From contig JAJEFJ010000075.1 in assembly GCA_022820485.1 (NCBI GenBank), forward strand, positions 22,009 to 86,008: a stretch of DNA of 64,000 nt. Direction: 5' to 3'. Positions 25,984 through 34,876 of the stretch are shown one piece after another. Origin of the DNA: Candidatus Latescibacterota bacterium. Its GTDB lineage: Bacteria; Latescibacterota; UBA2968; UBA8231. The translations under genes were made by a program, and so were the position numbers. Each line of letters opens with the position of its first letter. Positions within the stretch are counted from its first letter, which is position 1. The notes under the pieces are model-generated. The model searched no databases. It had not been told where the DNA came from and worked only from the letters and a program-made list of their open reading frames with translations.

Positions 25984-26697
25984 ATGAACCTACTGCGAAA
26001 ATGCGCCGCCGAATTCATCGGCGCGTTTGCCATTGTCTTTGCTGGCTGCGGTGCCGTGGCCATTGACCAGATTTCTGGCGGCGCGGTTAGCCATGTGGGT
26101 GTTGCCGCCACTTTTGGGTTGGTCATCATGGTGATGATCTATGCCACCGGCCACATTTCCGGGGCGCATTTCAACCCGGCGGTGACCCTTGCGTTCGCGC
26201 TGACGCGGCATTTTCCCAAAAGGGAGATTGCACCCTATATCTTGGCCCAGTGCGCCGGAGCCGTGGTGGCCAGCTACGTGCACGTGGCAAGTTTGTCGTC
26301 GGTGCTGGCTGCTACGCAACCTAAGCAGGTGCTGAACTTGGGGGTCACCCTACCAGTGGACGGCCTGTTCACTACGGCCCTAGTGTGGGAGTTTATGCTG
26401 ACTTTTTTGCTGATGCTGGTCATTATGAGTATGGCGACCGATTTTCGCGCCGTAGGGCCGGCGGCCGGTCTGGCCATTGGCGGCACTGTGGGGTTAGAGG
26501 CCATGTTCGCCGGGCCGCTGTGCGGGGCCTCGATGAATCCTGCCCGCAGCTTGGGCCCGGCCTTGGCAGCCGGCGAATGGACGACTTTTGCTGCATACAT
26601 CGTCGGCCCGGTGCTAGGAGCTGCGGCTGGCGCGCTGTTCTACGAATTTATTCGCTGCCAAGCGCCTTCCGACCAAGAAGTGAAGGGTTGTTGCTGA
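25984..26697 (+). CDS. Aquaporin (MIP family channel)
   Basis: A 237-aa membrane protein with six transmembrane helices and both NPA boxes: HFNPAVTLAFAL (NPA at ~64-66) and ASMNPARSLGPAL (NPA at ~185-187, followed by the selectivity Arg). The second box lacks the Asp that follows it in glycerol facilitators, favouring a water-type aquaporin. The start is set at MNLLRKCAAEFIGAF, where the first helix begins; an in-frame ATG at 25906 would add 26 residues of unusual N-terminus. Monocistronic, divergent from the AbrB cassette. Confidence 0.93.
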   Translation: MNLLRKCAAEFIGAFAIVFAGCGAVAIDQISGGAVSHVGVAATFGLVIMVMIYATGHISGAHFNPAVTLAFALTRHFPKREIAPYILAQCAGAVVASYVHVASLSSVLAATQPKQVLNLGVTLPVDGLFTTALVWEFMLTFLLMLVIMSMATDFRAVGPAAGLAIGGTVGLEAMFAGPLCGASMNPARSLGPALAAGEWTTFAAYIVGPVLGAAAGALFYEFIRCQAPSDQEVKGCC

Positions 26698-26781
26698 AGT
26701 TGGTCGCCTGACCTGCGTAAAAATCCGCAGCCGGTCGAACTATTGCGATCCACATTCCAGACAATGTGAGGAGAACGAATA

Positions 26782-27597
26782 ATGCGCGTGTTGATCATGT
26801 CCGACATGGAAGGCGTAAGCGGCATTGTGGTATGGGATCAGGTCAGTGGTGGTGCCGCGATGTTTGAAGAGGGCAGGCAGCTTTACACGGAAGAAATCAA
26901 CGCCGCGGTGCGCGGGGCCAAAGCCGCTGGCGCGACGGAAATTGTCGTGGTCGATTGTCATGGTGCGGGCAAAGGATGGAGCTTTAATTCGCTCATCCCC
27001 GACAAAATTGATCCCGATTGCGAATGGGTCGCCCATCACGGGTGGGGCCGCTACGACGAGTTGTGGGAGCAAGGATGCGACGCTTGTCTGTTGGTCGGCA
27101 TGCACGCCCGCGACGGCACGCCCGACGGGGTGCTGTGCCATACCATCTCCAGCGTCCAGTATCGCAACCTCTGGTTCAACGACGATCTCGTCGGGGAAAC
27201 CGGCGTCAACGCCGCGCTCAATGGGCACTACAGGGTGCCGATTGCCCTCGTCACCGGCGATGAGGCCGTCTGCCGCGAAGCCAGAGACCTGCTCGGCGAA
27301 GCGCTGCCAACCGTGGCTGTTAAAAAGGGGCTAAGTCGGTTTAGCGCACGCCAGCTACCACCCGTCCGCGCTCGTCAGTTGATCGAAGACGGGGCTAAAG
27401 ACGCGCTTGCCGATCTGACCCAGACTAAGCCGTATGTCCCGGCAAAGCCAACGACTATTCGAATCGAACTCGCCAGCGTCGATCAGCTCGCCGAGTTCAA
27501 AGGACGACCTGGGGTTGAGATAACGGGGCCGCTCTCGGTTGAAAGCCGCGCCGAAGACTGGCTGACCGCGTGGAATCAATTCTGGCCCCATGCTTAA
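26782..27597 (+). CDS. D-aminopeptidase, DppA/M55 family
   Basis: A 271-aa protein matching the zinc-dependent M55 D-aminopeptidase family. Ligand-type residues are in place: SDMEG (D8, E10), DCHGAG (H60), GMHARDG (H108) and GETG (E139). Bacillus DppA removes N-terminal D-amino acids from short peptides. A GAGGAGAACG site precedes the ATG. The M19 dipeptidase gene follows in the same direction 61 bp later, so the two may recycle D-residue or cell-wall peptides together. No signal peptide, so it is cytoplasmic. Confidence 0.92.
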   Translation: MRVLIMSDMEGVSGIVVWDQVSGGAAMFEEGRQLYTEEINAAVRGAKAAGATEIVVVDCHGAGKGWSFNSLIPDKIDPDCEWVAHHGWGRYDELWEQGCDACLLVGMHARDGTPDGVLCHTISSVQYRNLWFNDDLVGETGVNAALNGHYRVPIALVTGDEAVCREARDLLGEALPTVAVKKGLSRFSARQLPPVRARQLIEDGAKDALADLTQTKPYVPAKPTTIRIELASVDQLAEFKGRPGVEITGPLSVESRAEDWLTAWNQFWPHA

Positions 27598-27658
27598 GCG
27601 AAGACACACTGCGCGATCTGTTCGGGATTGGAACGAGGTTTAAACGAGGAGCTGAGCG

Positions 27659-28666
27659 ATGTCGAGTGAAGCGAGAAAGGTTTACGACGAGGCGATTGTC
27701 ATAGATAGTCTGAACGTCAGCAACTGGGAGAGCGACGCGGTGTTCGAGCGTTTGCGAGCCGGCAATATCACCGCTATCAACGCCACGGTGGCAACGTGGG
27801 AAAATTTCGTGCAGACCATGGCGCATCTGGCGGCGTGGATGCGGCGTTTTCGCGAGCGCCAAGACATCGTGCAGGTAAAGGAGACGGCCGACATTCACGC
27901 CGCTAAGAAACTCGGCAAGACCGGGATCATCCTCAGTTTTCAGAATGCCTCGCCCATTGAGAACGAGCTGGATCGACTAGGGTTGTTCCTCGCCCTCGGG
28001 GTGCGGGTGATTCAACTGACTTATCACGAGACCAATCTGCTGGGTAGCGGCTGCTGGGAGCGGAACGATTGTGGCCTGAGCAACTTCGGCGTCGATGCGG
28101 TGCGCGAGATGAACCGGCTTGGCATTGTCATCGACTTGTCGCACGTTGGCCCGCAGACGACGATGGACGCCATTGAAATGTCCGAGCAGCCGGTTGCGAT
28201 CACCCATGCCAACGCCCGCAGTTTTTGCGGCCACCCGCGCAACAAGGAAGAAGAGGCGCTCAAGCTCCTCGCCGAAAAGGGGGGCGTCGTAGGTGCTACG
28301 TCCTTTGCCAACTTTCTTCCCAAGGGATTCGATTCGACGGTCGAGGATTTCGTCGATGCCATTGACGACATGGTGGAGCGGATCGGCCTCGATCACGTGG
28401 CCATCGGCACCGATTCCACCCACGATCAGCCGCTCGAATTCTGGCATTACATCGTATCGCAGCAGGGCACGAAATTCCCCTCGACCTTTGCCGATGGGTC
28501 GGTGCCGTACACGGAGCTGAGTTTTCAACCAAAGGGGATCGACAGCCCAGCGGAGTTCCCCAACTTAGCGGAGGCGCTCGCCAATCGCGGGTACAGGGCC
28601 GAGGAGATCGCCAAGCTGTTGGGCGGAAACTGGATGAGTCTCTTCGAGCGGGTGTGGAACGTCTGA
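27659..28666 (+). CDS. Membrane dipeptidase-like protein (peptidase M19) lacking the HxD motif
   Basis: A 335-aa TIM-barrel protein of the renal dipeptidase family: DLSHVGPQTTMDAI, AITHANARSFCGHPRNKEEE and VAIGTDST match the conserved His, His and Asp blocks. However, the N-terminal metal-binding HxD of classic members is replaced (IDSLNVSNW at residues 15-23 where DGHNDLPW-type is usual). The metal site is therefore altered and the activity may differ from ordinary dipeptide cleavage. A GAGGAGCTGAG site precedes the ATG at 27659. Probably co-transcribed with the D-aminopeptidase. Confidence 0.85.
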   Translation: MSSEARKVYDEAIVIDSLNVSNWESDAVFERLRAGNITAINATVATWENFVQTMAHLAAWMRRFRERQDIVQVKETADIHAAKKLGKTGIILSFQNASPIENELDRLGLFLALGVRVIQLTYHETNLLGSGCWERNDCGLSNFGVDAVREMNRLGIVIDLSHVGPQTTMDAIEMSEQPVAITHANARSFCGHPRNKEEEALKLLAEKGGVVGATSFANFLPKGFDSTVEDFVDAIDDMVERIGLDHVAIGTDSTHDQPLEFWHYIVSQQGTKFPSTFADGSVPYTELSFQPKGIDSPAEFPNLAEALANRGYRAEEIAKLLGGNWMSLFERVWNV

Positions 28667-28725
28667 ATCCAGTGAGCAGGGCTATACAGTGGCCGTCGCC
28701 GCACAGCCGACCTGTGGGACTGCGG

Positions 28726-29652
28726 TCAGGGCGCGAACTCGTGTAGGTCCGCGATCCAGTTGTATCCCTCTCGGTCCTCCCAATTGTGGGCCCCGCCCAT
28801 GACGAATGGCCGCTCTCCTACCACGCAGGCCGACAGCCAAGCCTTGCCCACCGGCATGGGCGCGTCTTCGAACCAGCGGTCGGCCCGGATGTCGTAGATT
28901 TCGGTGGCTGCTGAGTAGTGCGGATCTTTGCCGCCAAAGGTGTAGAGCAGATCGCCCAGTACGCAGGAGCCGGACGATTCGCGTCCAGTAGGCACCGGCG
29001 CTAGCGCTTCCCAGCGGCCCACCGCTGGATCGAGCACATAGGTCTCGCTGCGGCAGGGCCGCTGTGGATCTTCGTCGCTGATGCCGCCGGTCAGGTAGAT
29101 GCGGTCGTCGTGAGTCGCTACGGTGGGGCCCTGCGTGGGGCGGGGTAGGGCTGGCCCTGGGGCCCAAGTGTCGGTGGCGACATCGTACACTTCGACGCGG
29201 TCGAGGATGCCCGGGTCTTCGCGGAGCATGGTGTTGCCGCCGATGGCCCAGATCTGGTCCTGGCAGGCGGTGACGGCCAAGCCGGCGCGGGGGCCGCCGG
29301 GCATGGGTGCCAGCGCCGACCAAGTCTGTTCATCTAAATCGAGCATCTCAAGGTTGTCGCGGGAAGTGAAGTGATAGTCGTGGCCGTAGGCTTGCTTCTC
29401 TTCAGGCGTGCGGATGGTTTTGCCGCCGGCCACGTAGATCCTGCGGCCGATGCGGGCGGCGCCCAGCCATCCCCGCTTGGTGGGAATGGGCGGTCCCTGG
29501 GTCCAGGTGTCGCTGGCCACATCGTAGATCTCGACCGCATCGACTGTGAGATCATCGGCACCGGAAATGGCGTAGATGGTGCCGTCGACAGCAATGGACT
29601 GCAGATCGTGGCGGGGGGTGGGCATAGGGGCGCGTTGAATCCAAGTTCCCAT
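28726..29652 (-). CDS. Kelch-repeat protein
   Basis: A 308-aa protein made almost entirely of kelch repeats of about 50 residues with the pattern W-x-APMP-x-R...GG...IYDxxxDxW (WIQRAPMPTPRHDLQ, TIYAISGADD, AVEIYDVASDTW, RIYVAGGKTIR, and so on). Six blades fit one beta-propeller. There is no signal peptide or catalytic Cys/Tyr pattern of galactose oxidase. Kelch proteins of this group are often sugar-binding or mutarotase-like (NanM type); the role here is uncertain. ATG 29652 follows TAGGAGTC; the Gfo/Idh gene lies 88 bp upstream on the same strand. Confidence 0.88.
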   Translation of the reverse strand: MGTWIQRAPMPTPRHDLQSIAVDGTIYAISGADDLTVDAVEIYDVASDTWTQGPPIPTKRGWLGAARIGRRIYVAGGKTIRTPEEKQAYGHDYHFTSRDNLEMLDLDEQTWSALAPMPGGPRAGLAVTACQDQIWAIGGNTMLREDPGILDRVEVYDVATDTWAPGPALPRPTQGPTVATHDDRIYLTGGISDEDPQRPCRSETYVLDPAVGRWEALAPVPTGRESSGSCVLGDLLYTFGGKDPHYSAATEIYDIRADRWFEDAPMPVGKAWLSACVVGERPFVMGGAHNWEDREGYNWIADLHEFAP

Positions 29653-29740
29653 GGTTGACTCCTAGCGTCGGTTCGGTTTAGCGTGGTGGCGCGGCCAATT
29701 CTGCCGGGAAACCGCTCTCTTGTCTGTCGTCCTCGGGCTT

Positions 29741-30727
29741 CTACCGAGCCAGCGGCAGCGCGACTTTTGCGTTGTTCTGCTGCTGCGATTGCAGGCAGGC
29801 GATCATCATCTCCACAACGGTCAAACCATCTCGGCCGGTACACGACAGCTCGCCTTCGCCGTCGAGCGCGCGCACGAGTTCGTGCACACCCGCAGCGATT
29901 CCATCGACTTCCCACGGGCGCGGTTCAACCAACTCTCGCTCTCCGTCTCGCTCGATGTACGCATCGCCTTCCCGCTCGATGAAAATATTCCCCGTGGTTC
30001 CCGATATGGTGAAGTCGAGTCGGTTGGGGGCTTGCTTTTCTCCGAGATAGACCCCGCGCACGCCGTTGGCAAAGTGGATGTAGGCGTTGGCGCTCGGCTC
30101 GGTGGCGGGGTCGTGCCCGCCGTCGCCGCGATACTCGCTGTAGTCTTCGTACCCGTCCTCTAGCTCGGCGACGAGCCACGCTGGGTTGCTGCCAGCGTAC
30201 CACATGATGGCGTCGAGCAGGTGAGTGCCGTTGCGGAACAACATTGAGCGCGTGCCATAGTGCTCGCACAAGACCGCTCTGACGTCGCCAATCTCGCCCT
30301 CGGTCACTAGTTCGTGGCAGCGATGCCAGACGGGCATCCAGTGGCGAGTGTGGTCAACCGACAGCAAGGTGTTGTGGCTTTCTGCGGCAGCTACCATTCG
30401 GTCGGCGTCTTCGACGCTAGTGGCCAGCGGTTTTTCGCAGAAAATCCCCTTGGCACCGGCTTCGGCCGCGGCCACCACTAGGTCGGCGTGTCGGTTGTCG
30501 CCGGTGGCTACCGTGACGATGTCGAGCTGTGCCTTTTCCAGCATCTCTCGGTAATCGTCGTACATCTCTAGCCCGGGATTGGTCGCCTTGAATTGCGCGG
30601 CAAATTCGTCGCGTTGCTCTGGCACGAGGTCGCAACCGGCCACGACCTCGGCGTTTTCGAGGCTCTCGGCCCCTTGGGCGTGCCGATTGCCAATGCCTCT
30701 ACAGCCGATGACTCCTACTCTGTACAT
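29741..30727 (-). CDS. Gfo/Idh/MocA family NAD(P)-dependent oxidoreductase 1
   Basis: A 328-aa protein. The N-terminal Rossmann fold (YRVGVIGCRGIGNRHAQG) is followed by the family EKP motif (FCEKPLATS) at about residue 95 and the alpha/beta substrate domain with HLLDAIMWY. Family members oxidise or reduce cyclic sugars and related polyols with NAD(P). An AAGGAGGCATC site precedes the ATG at 30727. The upstream 234-aa gene and downstream kelch gene lie on the same strand, suggesting a small sugar-processing unit. The substrate cannot be told from sequence. Confidence 0.93.
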   Translation of the reverse strand: MYRVGVIGCRGIGNRHAQGAESLENAEVVAGCDLVPEQRDEFAAQFKATNPGLEMYDDYREMLEKAQLDIVTVATGDNRHADLVVAAAEAGAKGIFCEKPLATSVEDADRMVAAAESHNTLLSVDHTRHWMPVWHRCHELVTEGEIGDVRAVLCEHYGTRSMLFRNGTHLLDAIMWYAGSNPAWLVAELEDGYEDYSEYRGDGGHDPATEPSANAYIHFANGVRGVYLGEKQAPNRLDFTISGTTGNIFIEREGDAYIERDGERELVEPRPWEVDGIAAGVHELVRALDGEGELSCTGRDGLTVVEMMIACLQSQQQNNAKVALPLAR

Positions 30728-30747
30728 GATGCCTCCTTTGATCAATT

Positions 30748-30817
30748 GGGAATTAGGAATTAAGAATTAAAAATTATCTCTTCGCAATTCCTAATTTTTA
30801 ATTTTTAATTTTTAATT
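30748..30817. repeat. AT-rich imperfect inverted repeat
   Basis: Repeated AATTAGGAATTAAGAATTAA-type units on one side and AATTCCTAATTTTTAATTTT-type units on the other form an imperfect palindrome between two minus-strand genes. Base composition is far more AT-rich than the surroundings. It could form a stem after the 234-aa gene and act as a terminator or as a dispersed spacer repeat. Confidence 0.55.
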
Positions 30818-31522
30818 CTAAGATCGCACCGCGTAGAGTCTGTTTACTGACGCTAGGGACACCAGCTTGGAATAGTGATATACCTGCTCGTCGCCTACGC
30901 GGGTTGGCGCTTCGAGGACGAAATCGGCAAAGTGCGGTGCATTGAAGACCACAAAGGCTAGGGCTAGGGCATCGATGTGGCGAGCGTGGCGCTGGCTCAG
31001 GTCGGGGAAGGCCACCGGGCCGGTATCGACTTGGTAAATATCGTTGGCGCGGTTGGTGTTCATGGTTTTTACTGGGTATTCCATGATCGCCTGCAACCCG
31101 GTTTCTTCGTTCCGCACTTGGGTTTGCGCGACGATTGGTACTGAGTCGTAGGTTGCTTCGCGCACTGCCGCATCGCTGGTCAGTTCCTCCACCTCGCTTC
31201 CGACGACTAGATGGTACTGCTGCCCGTTCCACCACTCCTCGGAGCGGCGGATCTCGCGATAGCTGTCGCGTAGGTTGGCATGACGCCGATAGACGACCGA
31301 CCACTCCGGGCCAAAGACGGGTAGGAAATCGTAGTTGTCCTCGTGCAGAAGATTGTCTTTGGCAAAGGTGTGCTCGCTCTTGCACGACCCCACCTGCACG
31401 TAGTCTTCGCTCTGGCCGGAGGCTTGGTCGATGATGCGCGTCCGCGACTCGACCCAAAACCGCACTTCGTTTTCCGGGGCGTTGCCGATTAGGAATGATC
31501 GTCCGTAGTCTAGTGGTGTCAT
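30818..31522 (-). CDS. Conserved hypothetical protein, 234 aa
   Basis: A soluble protein with no signal peptide and no family I can name. Visible features are an acidic N-terminal half (YVQVGSCKSEHTFAKDNLLH, DNYDFLPVFGPEWSVVYRRH) and a C-terminal half with TGPVAFPDLSQR. The start at 31522 has AAAGGAGGCGC directly upstream, and the frame stays well-behaved to the stop. It precedes the Gfo/Idh gene on the same strand, so a role in the same sugar pathway is plausible but only by context. Confidence 0.7.
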   Translation of the reverse strand: MTPLDYGRSFLIGNAPENEVRFWVESRTRIIDQASGQSEDYVQVGSCKSEHTFAKDNLLHEDNYDFLPVFGPEWSVVYRRHANLRDSYREIRRSEEWWNGQQYHLVVGSEVEELTSDAAVREATYDSVPIVAQTQVRNEETGLQAIMEYPVKTMNTNRANDIYQVDTGPVAFPDLSQRHARHIDALALAFVVFNAPHFADFVLEAPTRVGDEQVYHYSKLVSLASVNRLYAVRS

Positions 31523-31690
31523 GTAGCGCCTCCTTTGGAAGTTGGCTGAAAACGCCCGGCGGCAAAAGTATCCGCAGATTACGCAGATGAACGCAGAGGC
31601 GGGATGAAGGGATGACCTCTACGGTGGAAGGTTGGGACGCGGGGAAAATAAAGCTACATTAGAGCGACTTCAACAAGAGAAACGACTTCT

Positions 31691-32476
31691 ATGACCTTAA
31701 AAATTACCGACGACGTATTCTTAGATCAGGACGGTCGCCCGCGCCGGATTCGCGGCGTCACCGTCAACAGCGCCTCGCCCCTGCTCGTCTCGCTGGCGGC
31801 GCAGGTAGGTTTTGAAGCGGTGTGGATCGAAAGCGAGCACGGTCCGGTCGGCTTTGAGCGGGCTGAGACCTTGTGCTTGGCGGCAGAGGCCGGCGGCATT
31901 TTCCCGCTCATTCGCCTGCCCGATGGCGAGCGCCACCACGTGTTGCGGGCACTCGAAATCGGGGCACGGATCATTCTCATCCCCATGGTAGATGATGCGT
32001 CCTATGCGCGCCGTATCGTCGAGGTGGGCAAGTACCCGCCGTTGGGTCGGCGTGGCTTTAATGTGCGCACGCGCGGCATGGGTTTTGGCATGGAAAACCT
32101 GCCCGACGTCTTAGCCCGCGCCAATGCGCGCACCCACCTCTTTGTCCAGATCGAGACCGTGGAGGCCGTGGCGAATGTCGATGAGATACTCGCCGTGGAG
32201 GGCCTCTCTGGGATCTTCATGGGGCCGGGGGATCTAGCGGTCGATATGGGCTGTACCGGCCAGATGGGCGATCCAAAGCTGCGCGAGGCCGTGCTCTCGT
32301 GCTTGGCCAAGGCGCGGACCGCCGGCAAGTTGAGCGGCATCTTCACCTTGCCCGGGCCACTGCTTACGGCCGCGATGGATGCGGGCTGCGACTTGGTAAT
32401 CTGCGGCGGGGACGTGATGAATCTGGGCACGGCTTGGAGCGAATTGCTGTGCCAGATCCCGACTGAGCGCAGGTGA
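31691..32476 (+). CDS. HpcH/HpaI family aldolase (class II, 2-keto-acid type) 1
   Basis: A 261-aa TIM-barrel aldolase. Signature motifs are WIESEHGPVGFE near residue 57, QIETVEAV and GIFMGPGDLAVDMG, which supply the metal-binding Glu and Asp, plus PPLGRRGFN with the catalytic-type Arg. The family performs reversible cleavage of 4-hydroxy-2-oxo acids to pyruvate plus an aldehyde, as in 2-keto-3-deoxy sugar acid breakdown. Together with the enolase-superfamily dehydratase at 39496 this would suit sugar-acid catabolism. It converges on the transaldolase-like gene. Confidence 0.93.
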   Translation: MTLKITDDVFLDQDGRPRRIRGVTVNSASPLLVSLAAQVGFEAVWIESEHGPVGFERAETLCLAAEAGGIFPLIRLPDGERHHVLRALEIGARIILIPMVDDASYARRIVEVGKYPPLGRRGFNVRTRGMGFGMENLPDVLARANARTHLFVQIETVEAVANVDEILAVEGLSGIFMGPGDLAVDMGCTGQMGDPKLREAVLSCLAKARTAGKLSGIFTLPGPLLTAAMDAGCDLVICGGDVMNLGTAWSELLCQIPTERR

Positions 32477-32511
32477 GGTCTGGTCCCTTCGACAAGCTCA
32501 GGGATCAGACC
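32477..32511. terminator. Bidirectional hairpin between convergent genes
   Basis: Arms GGTCTGGTCCCT (32477-32488) and AGGGATCAGACC (32500-32511) pair over 12 bp with one G-T wobble around an 11-base loop containing TCGACAAGCTC. It sits right after the aldolase stop and before the convergent transaldolase-like stop. There is no T-tract, so it may be a dispersed repeat acting as a terminator. Confidence 0.6.
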
Positions 32512-32542
32512 CGGTTGAGCGTAGCTGAGGGCGCGGCGCGGT

Positions 32543-33274
32543 CTAATCAGAGCGCACCGGCACGCCCTCCAACAAGCCGCTCTGGTGCATATCGACCCAC
32601 TCGTCCATAAAGGTCTTGTTCCACTGCGCGGTCAGCGGGTGATCCATCATGTCGCGGTACACCGTCCACATGGTGACGAGTTCGTCGGCCCCGTCGCGGA
32701 AGGCGGCGTGAGCGGTCTCCACCGAGCGGATGAGGGCGGCCATGATGAAGGGGCGCTGGCCCCAGCCGCTGAACACCTGGGCGCATTCGCGGATCAGCTT
32801 GGTCGGGTCGCCGCCCACTTCCTTGACCGGCTCGCAAAAAGGCAGGATGTGGTTCACTCCGGCTTGGGCGACGGCTACAGCTTGCGTCAGCGAGAACACT
32901 GTGGTGCAAAAGGTCTCGACGCCTTGGTCTTTGAGGATGCTAAATGCCTTGAGTCCGTTGACGTTGCAGGGGATCTTGAGGATGATCTGCTCCGACATGT
33001 TGGTAAAAACTTGGCCGACTTCTAGCAATTCTTCAACGGAGTGGCCGTCGATTTCCATCACCACGGGCTTGTCGGTGAGCTTGAGGTATTGCTCTATCAG
33101 GCTGATGACCGAGCCGTATTGTTTGGCGTATTGGTTGAGCACCACCGTATTGGTGACGATTCCGGCGATCCCGAGGGGCATCCACTCCTTGAGCTCGTCG
33201 GGCGAGCCAGCCAGCCAGATGGTTGGGCCGCGGCCTTGGGCGCGGGCGGCGGGAACGGGTCCATTTGCTGCCAT
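32543..33274 (-). CDS. Transaldolase / fructose-6-phosphate aldolase-like protein
   Basis: A 243-aa class I aldolase barrel. The Schiff-base lysine lies in ILKIPCNVNGLKAF (K100), followed by GVETFCTTVFSLTQAVAVAQ and HILPFCEP, the typical transaldolase/FSA layout; an early IVTNT matches the conserved T-N segment. The ATG at 33274 is preceded by CAGGAGACC; the open frame further upstream overlaps the divergent gene's leader. The short length suggests the FSA/MipB-like subfamily rather than full transaldolase. It sits next to two HpcH/HpaI aldolases. Confidence 0.88.
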   Translation of the reverse strand: MAANGPVPAARAQGRGPTIWLAGSPDELKEWMPLGIAGIVTNTVVLNQYAKQYGSVISLIEQYLKLTDKPVVMEIDGHSVEELLEVGQVFTNMSEQIILKIPCNVNGLKAFSILKDQGVETFCTTVFSLTQAVAVAQAGVNHILPFCEPVKEVGGDPTKLIRECAQVFSGWGQRPFIMAALIRSVETAHAAFRDGADELVTMWTVYRDMMDHPLTAQWNKTFMDEWVDMHQSGLLEGVPVRSD

Positions 33275-33370
33275 AATTAGGTCTCCTGTGGTTTTTAATG
33301 GGCGTTGACAGGTGGGCGAATATAGAGAAATCGCGCGGCGAAAGCGAGTAGGTAGAAGAGAGGAGAACCC

Positions 33371-34528
33371 GTGAAAACCAATCAGACCAAGGCTGCCCTG
33401 CTCGGAGGGGCGACGGTGGAGATAGTCGAAATCAATCGGATCTTCGACCCGGTCGTAGTCGAGCTCGCGGCCCAAGCGGGCTTTGGCTGCGTCTGGATCG
33501 ACATGGAGCATTCTCATCTCGGGTTAGACGGGCTATCGCAGCTAATTTTGGCGGCGCGGGCCACGGGGGTCGATACGGTGGTTCGCATTCCCAAGGGGCC
33601 GTACAATCAAGTGATCAAGCCGCTGGAACTAGGGGCTGGGGGATTGGTTTGGCCCCATTGCAAGAGCGCCGACGAAGCGCGGGCTTTTGTGCAGATGGCC
33701 AAGTTTCGGCCGCTGGGCTTGCGCGGCTTGGGCTGTGGCCGGGATTCGGACTACGGTACGCTGGACCCCACCGAGTATATGGGCAGGGCCGATGCCGAGA
33801 CTATACTGGGCGTGATGATCGAAGACGCCGAGGGCGTGGAGGAAGTGGAAGCGATTGCCGCAATCGAAGGGATCGACCTGCTCTTTGTGGGGCCGAGCGA
33901 CTTGGCGCACAGCTACGGCGTCGAACGCGAGGGAGTCCCCCACATAGACCACGAGCGCGTGCTGGCGGCCTTTGACCGCGTGGGGGCAGCTTGCGCGGCC
34001 AACGGCAAGGCTATGGGTACGGCCGTCGGCCCGGGCGAGTCCATGCGCCGCGTGGTCGCCAAAGGCACGCGCTGGCTCAATTGCTGCCACGATATGTCAG
34101 CCCTCACCAGCGGCTTGCGCAGCGCGCGGCAAGCAACCGTTGGGGCGAAGCAACGCACGATCACCCAGCAGTTGTTGGCATTGTATCACCGGGGAGAGTT
34201 GGACCTCGGCGACGTATCCGGTACCGCCAAGCGGCACGACTTTAGCCGGAGCATGGTCAACCACTTGGCCAACTTTGTCATTCAAAAGGCAAAGTGCGTC
34301 GAAGCCTTGCCCGAAATGGCTCCGTTCGTCGAGCGCATGGAGCAAGCTCTCGTGGATGGACGGCGCGGCTTGGCGCTGACCGATGCCTATTACGTCTGCT
34401 TAGCAGTGCAAAATCTGCCCCAAGAGCGTTGGCTAGAAGCGCTGCAAGCGACGTTTGAACGTTGGGAACACGCCGCTACAGGTTCCTTTAAGGCGTTCTT
34501 TGACGAGGTTAAAGAACGCCTTTCGTAA
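33371..34528 (+). CDS. HpcH/HpaI family aldolase 2 with C-terminal helical extension
   Basis: A 385-aa protein from a GTG start with GAGGAGAACC upstream. The first ~250 residues are a HpcH/HpaI barrel (WIDMEHSHLGLDG, MIEDAEGVEEVEA, LLFVGPSDLAHSYG). The last ~130 residues, from about RQATVGAKQR, are a mostly helical extension absent from ordinary ~255-aa members such as the neighbour at 31691. The extension contains charged helices (KAKCVEALPEMAPFVERMEQ, LPQERWLEALQATFERWEH). Its function is unknown. Divergent from the transaldolase-like gene. Confidence 0.88.
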   Translation: MKTNQTKAALLGGATVEIVEINRIFDPVVVELAAQAGFGCVWIDMEHSHLGLDGLSQLILAARATGVDTVVRIPKGPYNQVIKPLELGAGGLVWPHCKSADEARAFVQMAKFRPLGLRGLGCGRDSDYGTLDPTEYMGRADAETILGVMIEDAEGVEEVEAIAAIEGIDLLFVGPSDLAHSYGVEREGVPHIDHERVLAAFDRVGAACAANGKAMGTAVGPGESMRRVVAKGTRWLNCCHDMSALTSGLRSARQATVGAKQRTITQQLLALYHRGELDLGDVSGTAKRHDFSRSMVNHLANFVIQKAKCVEALPEMAPFVERMEQALVDGRRGLALTDAYYVCLAVQNLPQERWLEALQATFERWEHAATGSFKAFFDEVKERLS

Positions 34529-34627
34529 GCCTCAATAATCCGATGTCAAGAAGTGCAGTTGACGCTTAGGGTGTCGTCTTGGAAGTTCTAGCGAGCCCAA
34601 GTTGACAAAACACGAGCTAGGAGCCTT

Positions 34628-34876
34628 ATGAGATATACGCGCATCACAGTAAACTCGGCCCAAATGGGGGGTATCCCCTGTATTCGGGGACTGCGTATCC
34701 CGGTGGCGACCATCGTGGGAATGGTTGCCGAGAATATGAGCCAACAGGAAATTCTCCGAGCCTATCCCGACCTAGAACCAGATGATATTCGCCAAGCACT
34801 GAACTATGCGGCGGAATACGACCCGCCAGCCGGAACAGCAACTCCGGCTTCTACTGACCAATCTGGACCGTTTTGA
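34628..34876 (+). CDS. DUF433 antitoxin-like protein (orphan)
   Basis: An 82-aa DUF433 protein ([20 protein letters not shown], then [20 protein letters not shown]). The ATG lies 6 bases after TAGGAG. Unlike the pair at 22655, no intact toxin follows; the downstream sequence in another frame keeps only the end of a DUF5615-type toxin. The antitoxin end overlaps that stub, which suggests an internal deletion of the toxin gene with the antitoxin tail fused past its normal end. Confidence 0.85.
   Translation: MRYTRITVNSAQMGGIPCIRGLRIPVATIVGMVAENMSQQEILRAYPDLEPDDIRQALNYAAEYDPPAGTATPASTDQSGPF

Noticed and set aside
28682..29323. Arg/Pro-rich minus-strand frame overlapping the kelch gene
   Set aside because: It is a shadow frame of the kelch gene, which has clear repeats and a ribosome site.
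30798..31565. Alternative minus-strand frame overlapping the 234-aa gene
   Set aside because: Low-complexity Arg/Pro/Ser composition; the 30818-31522 frame has a strong ribosome site and balanced composition.
31565..31600. TCCGCAGATTACGCAGATG-like short repeat, with a weaker likeness at 44650-44670
   Set aside because: A common intergenic word in many genomes; two partial copies are too little to call an element.
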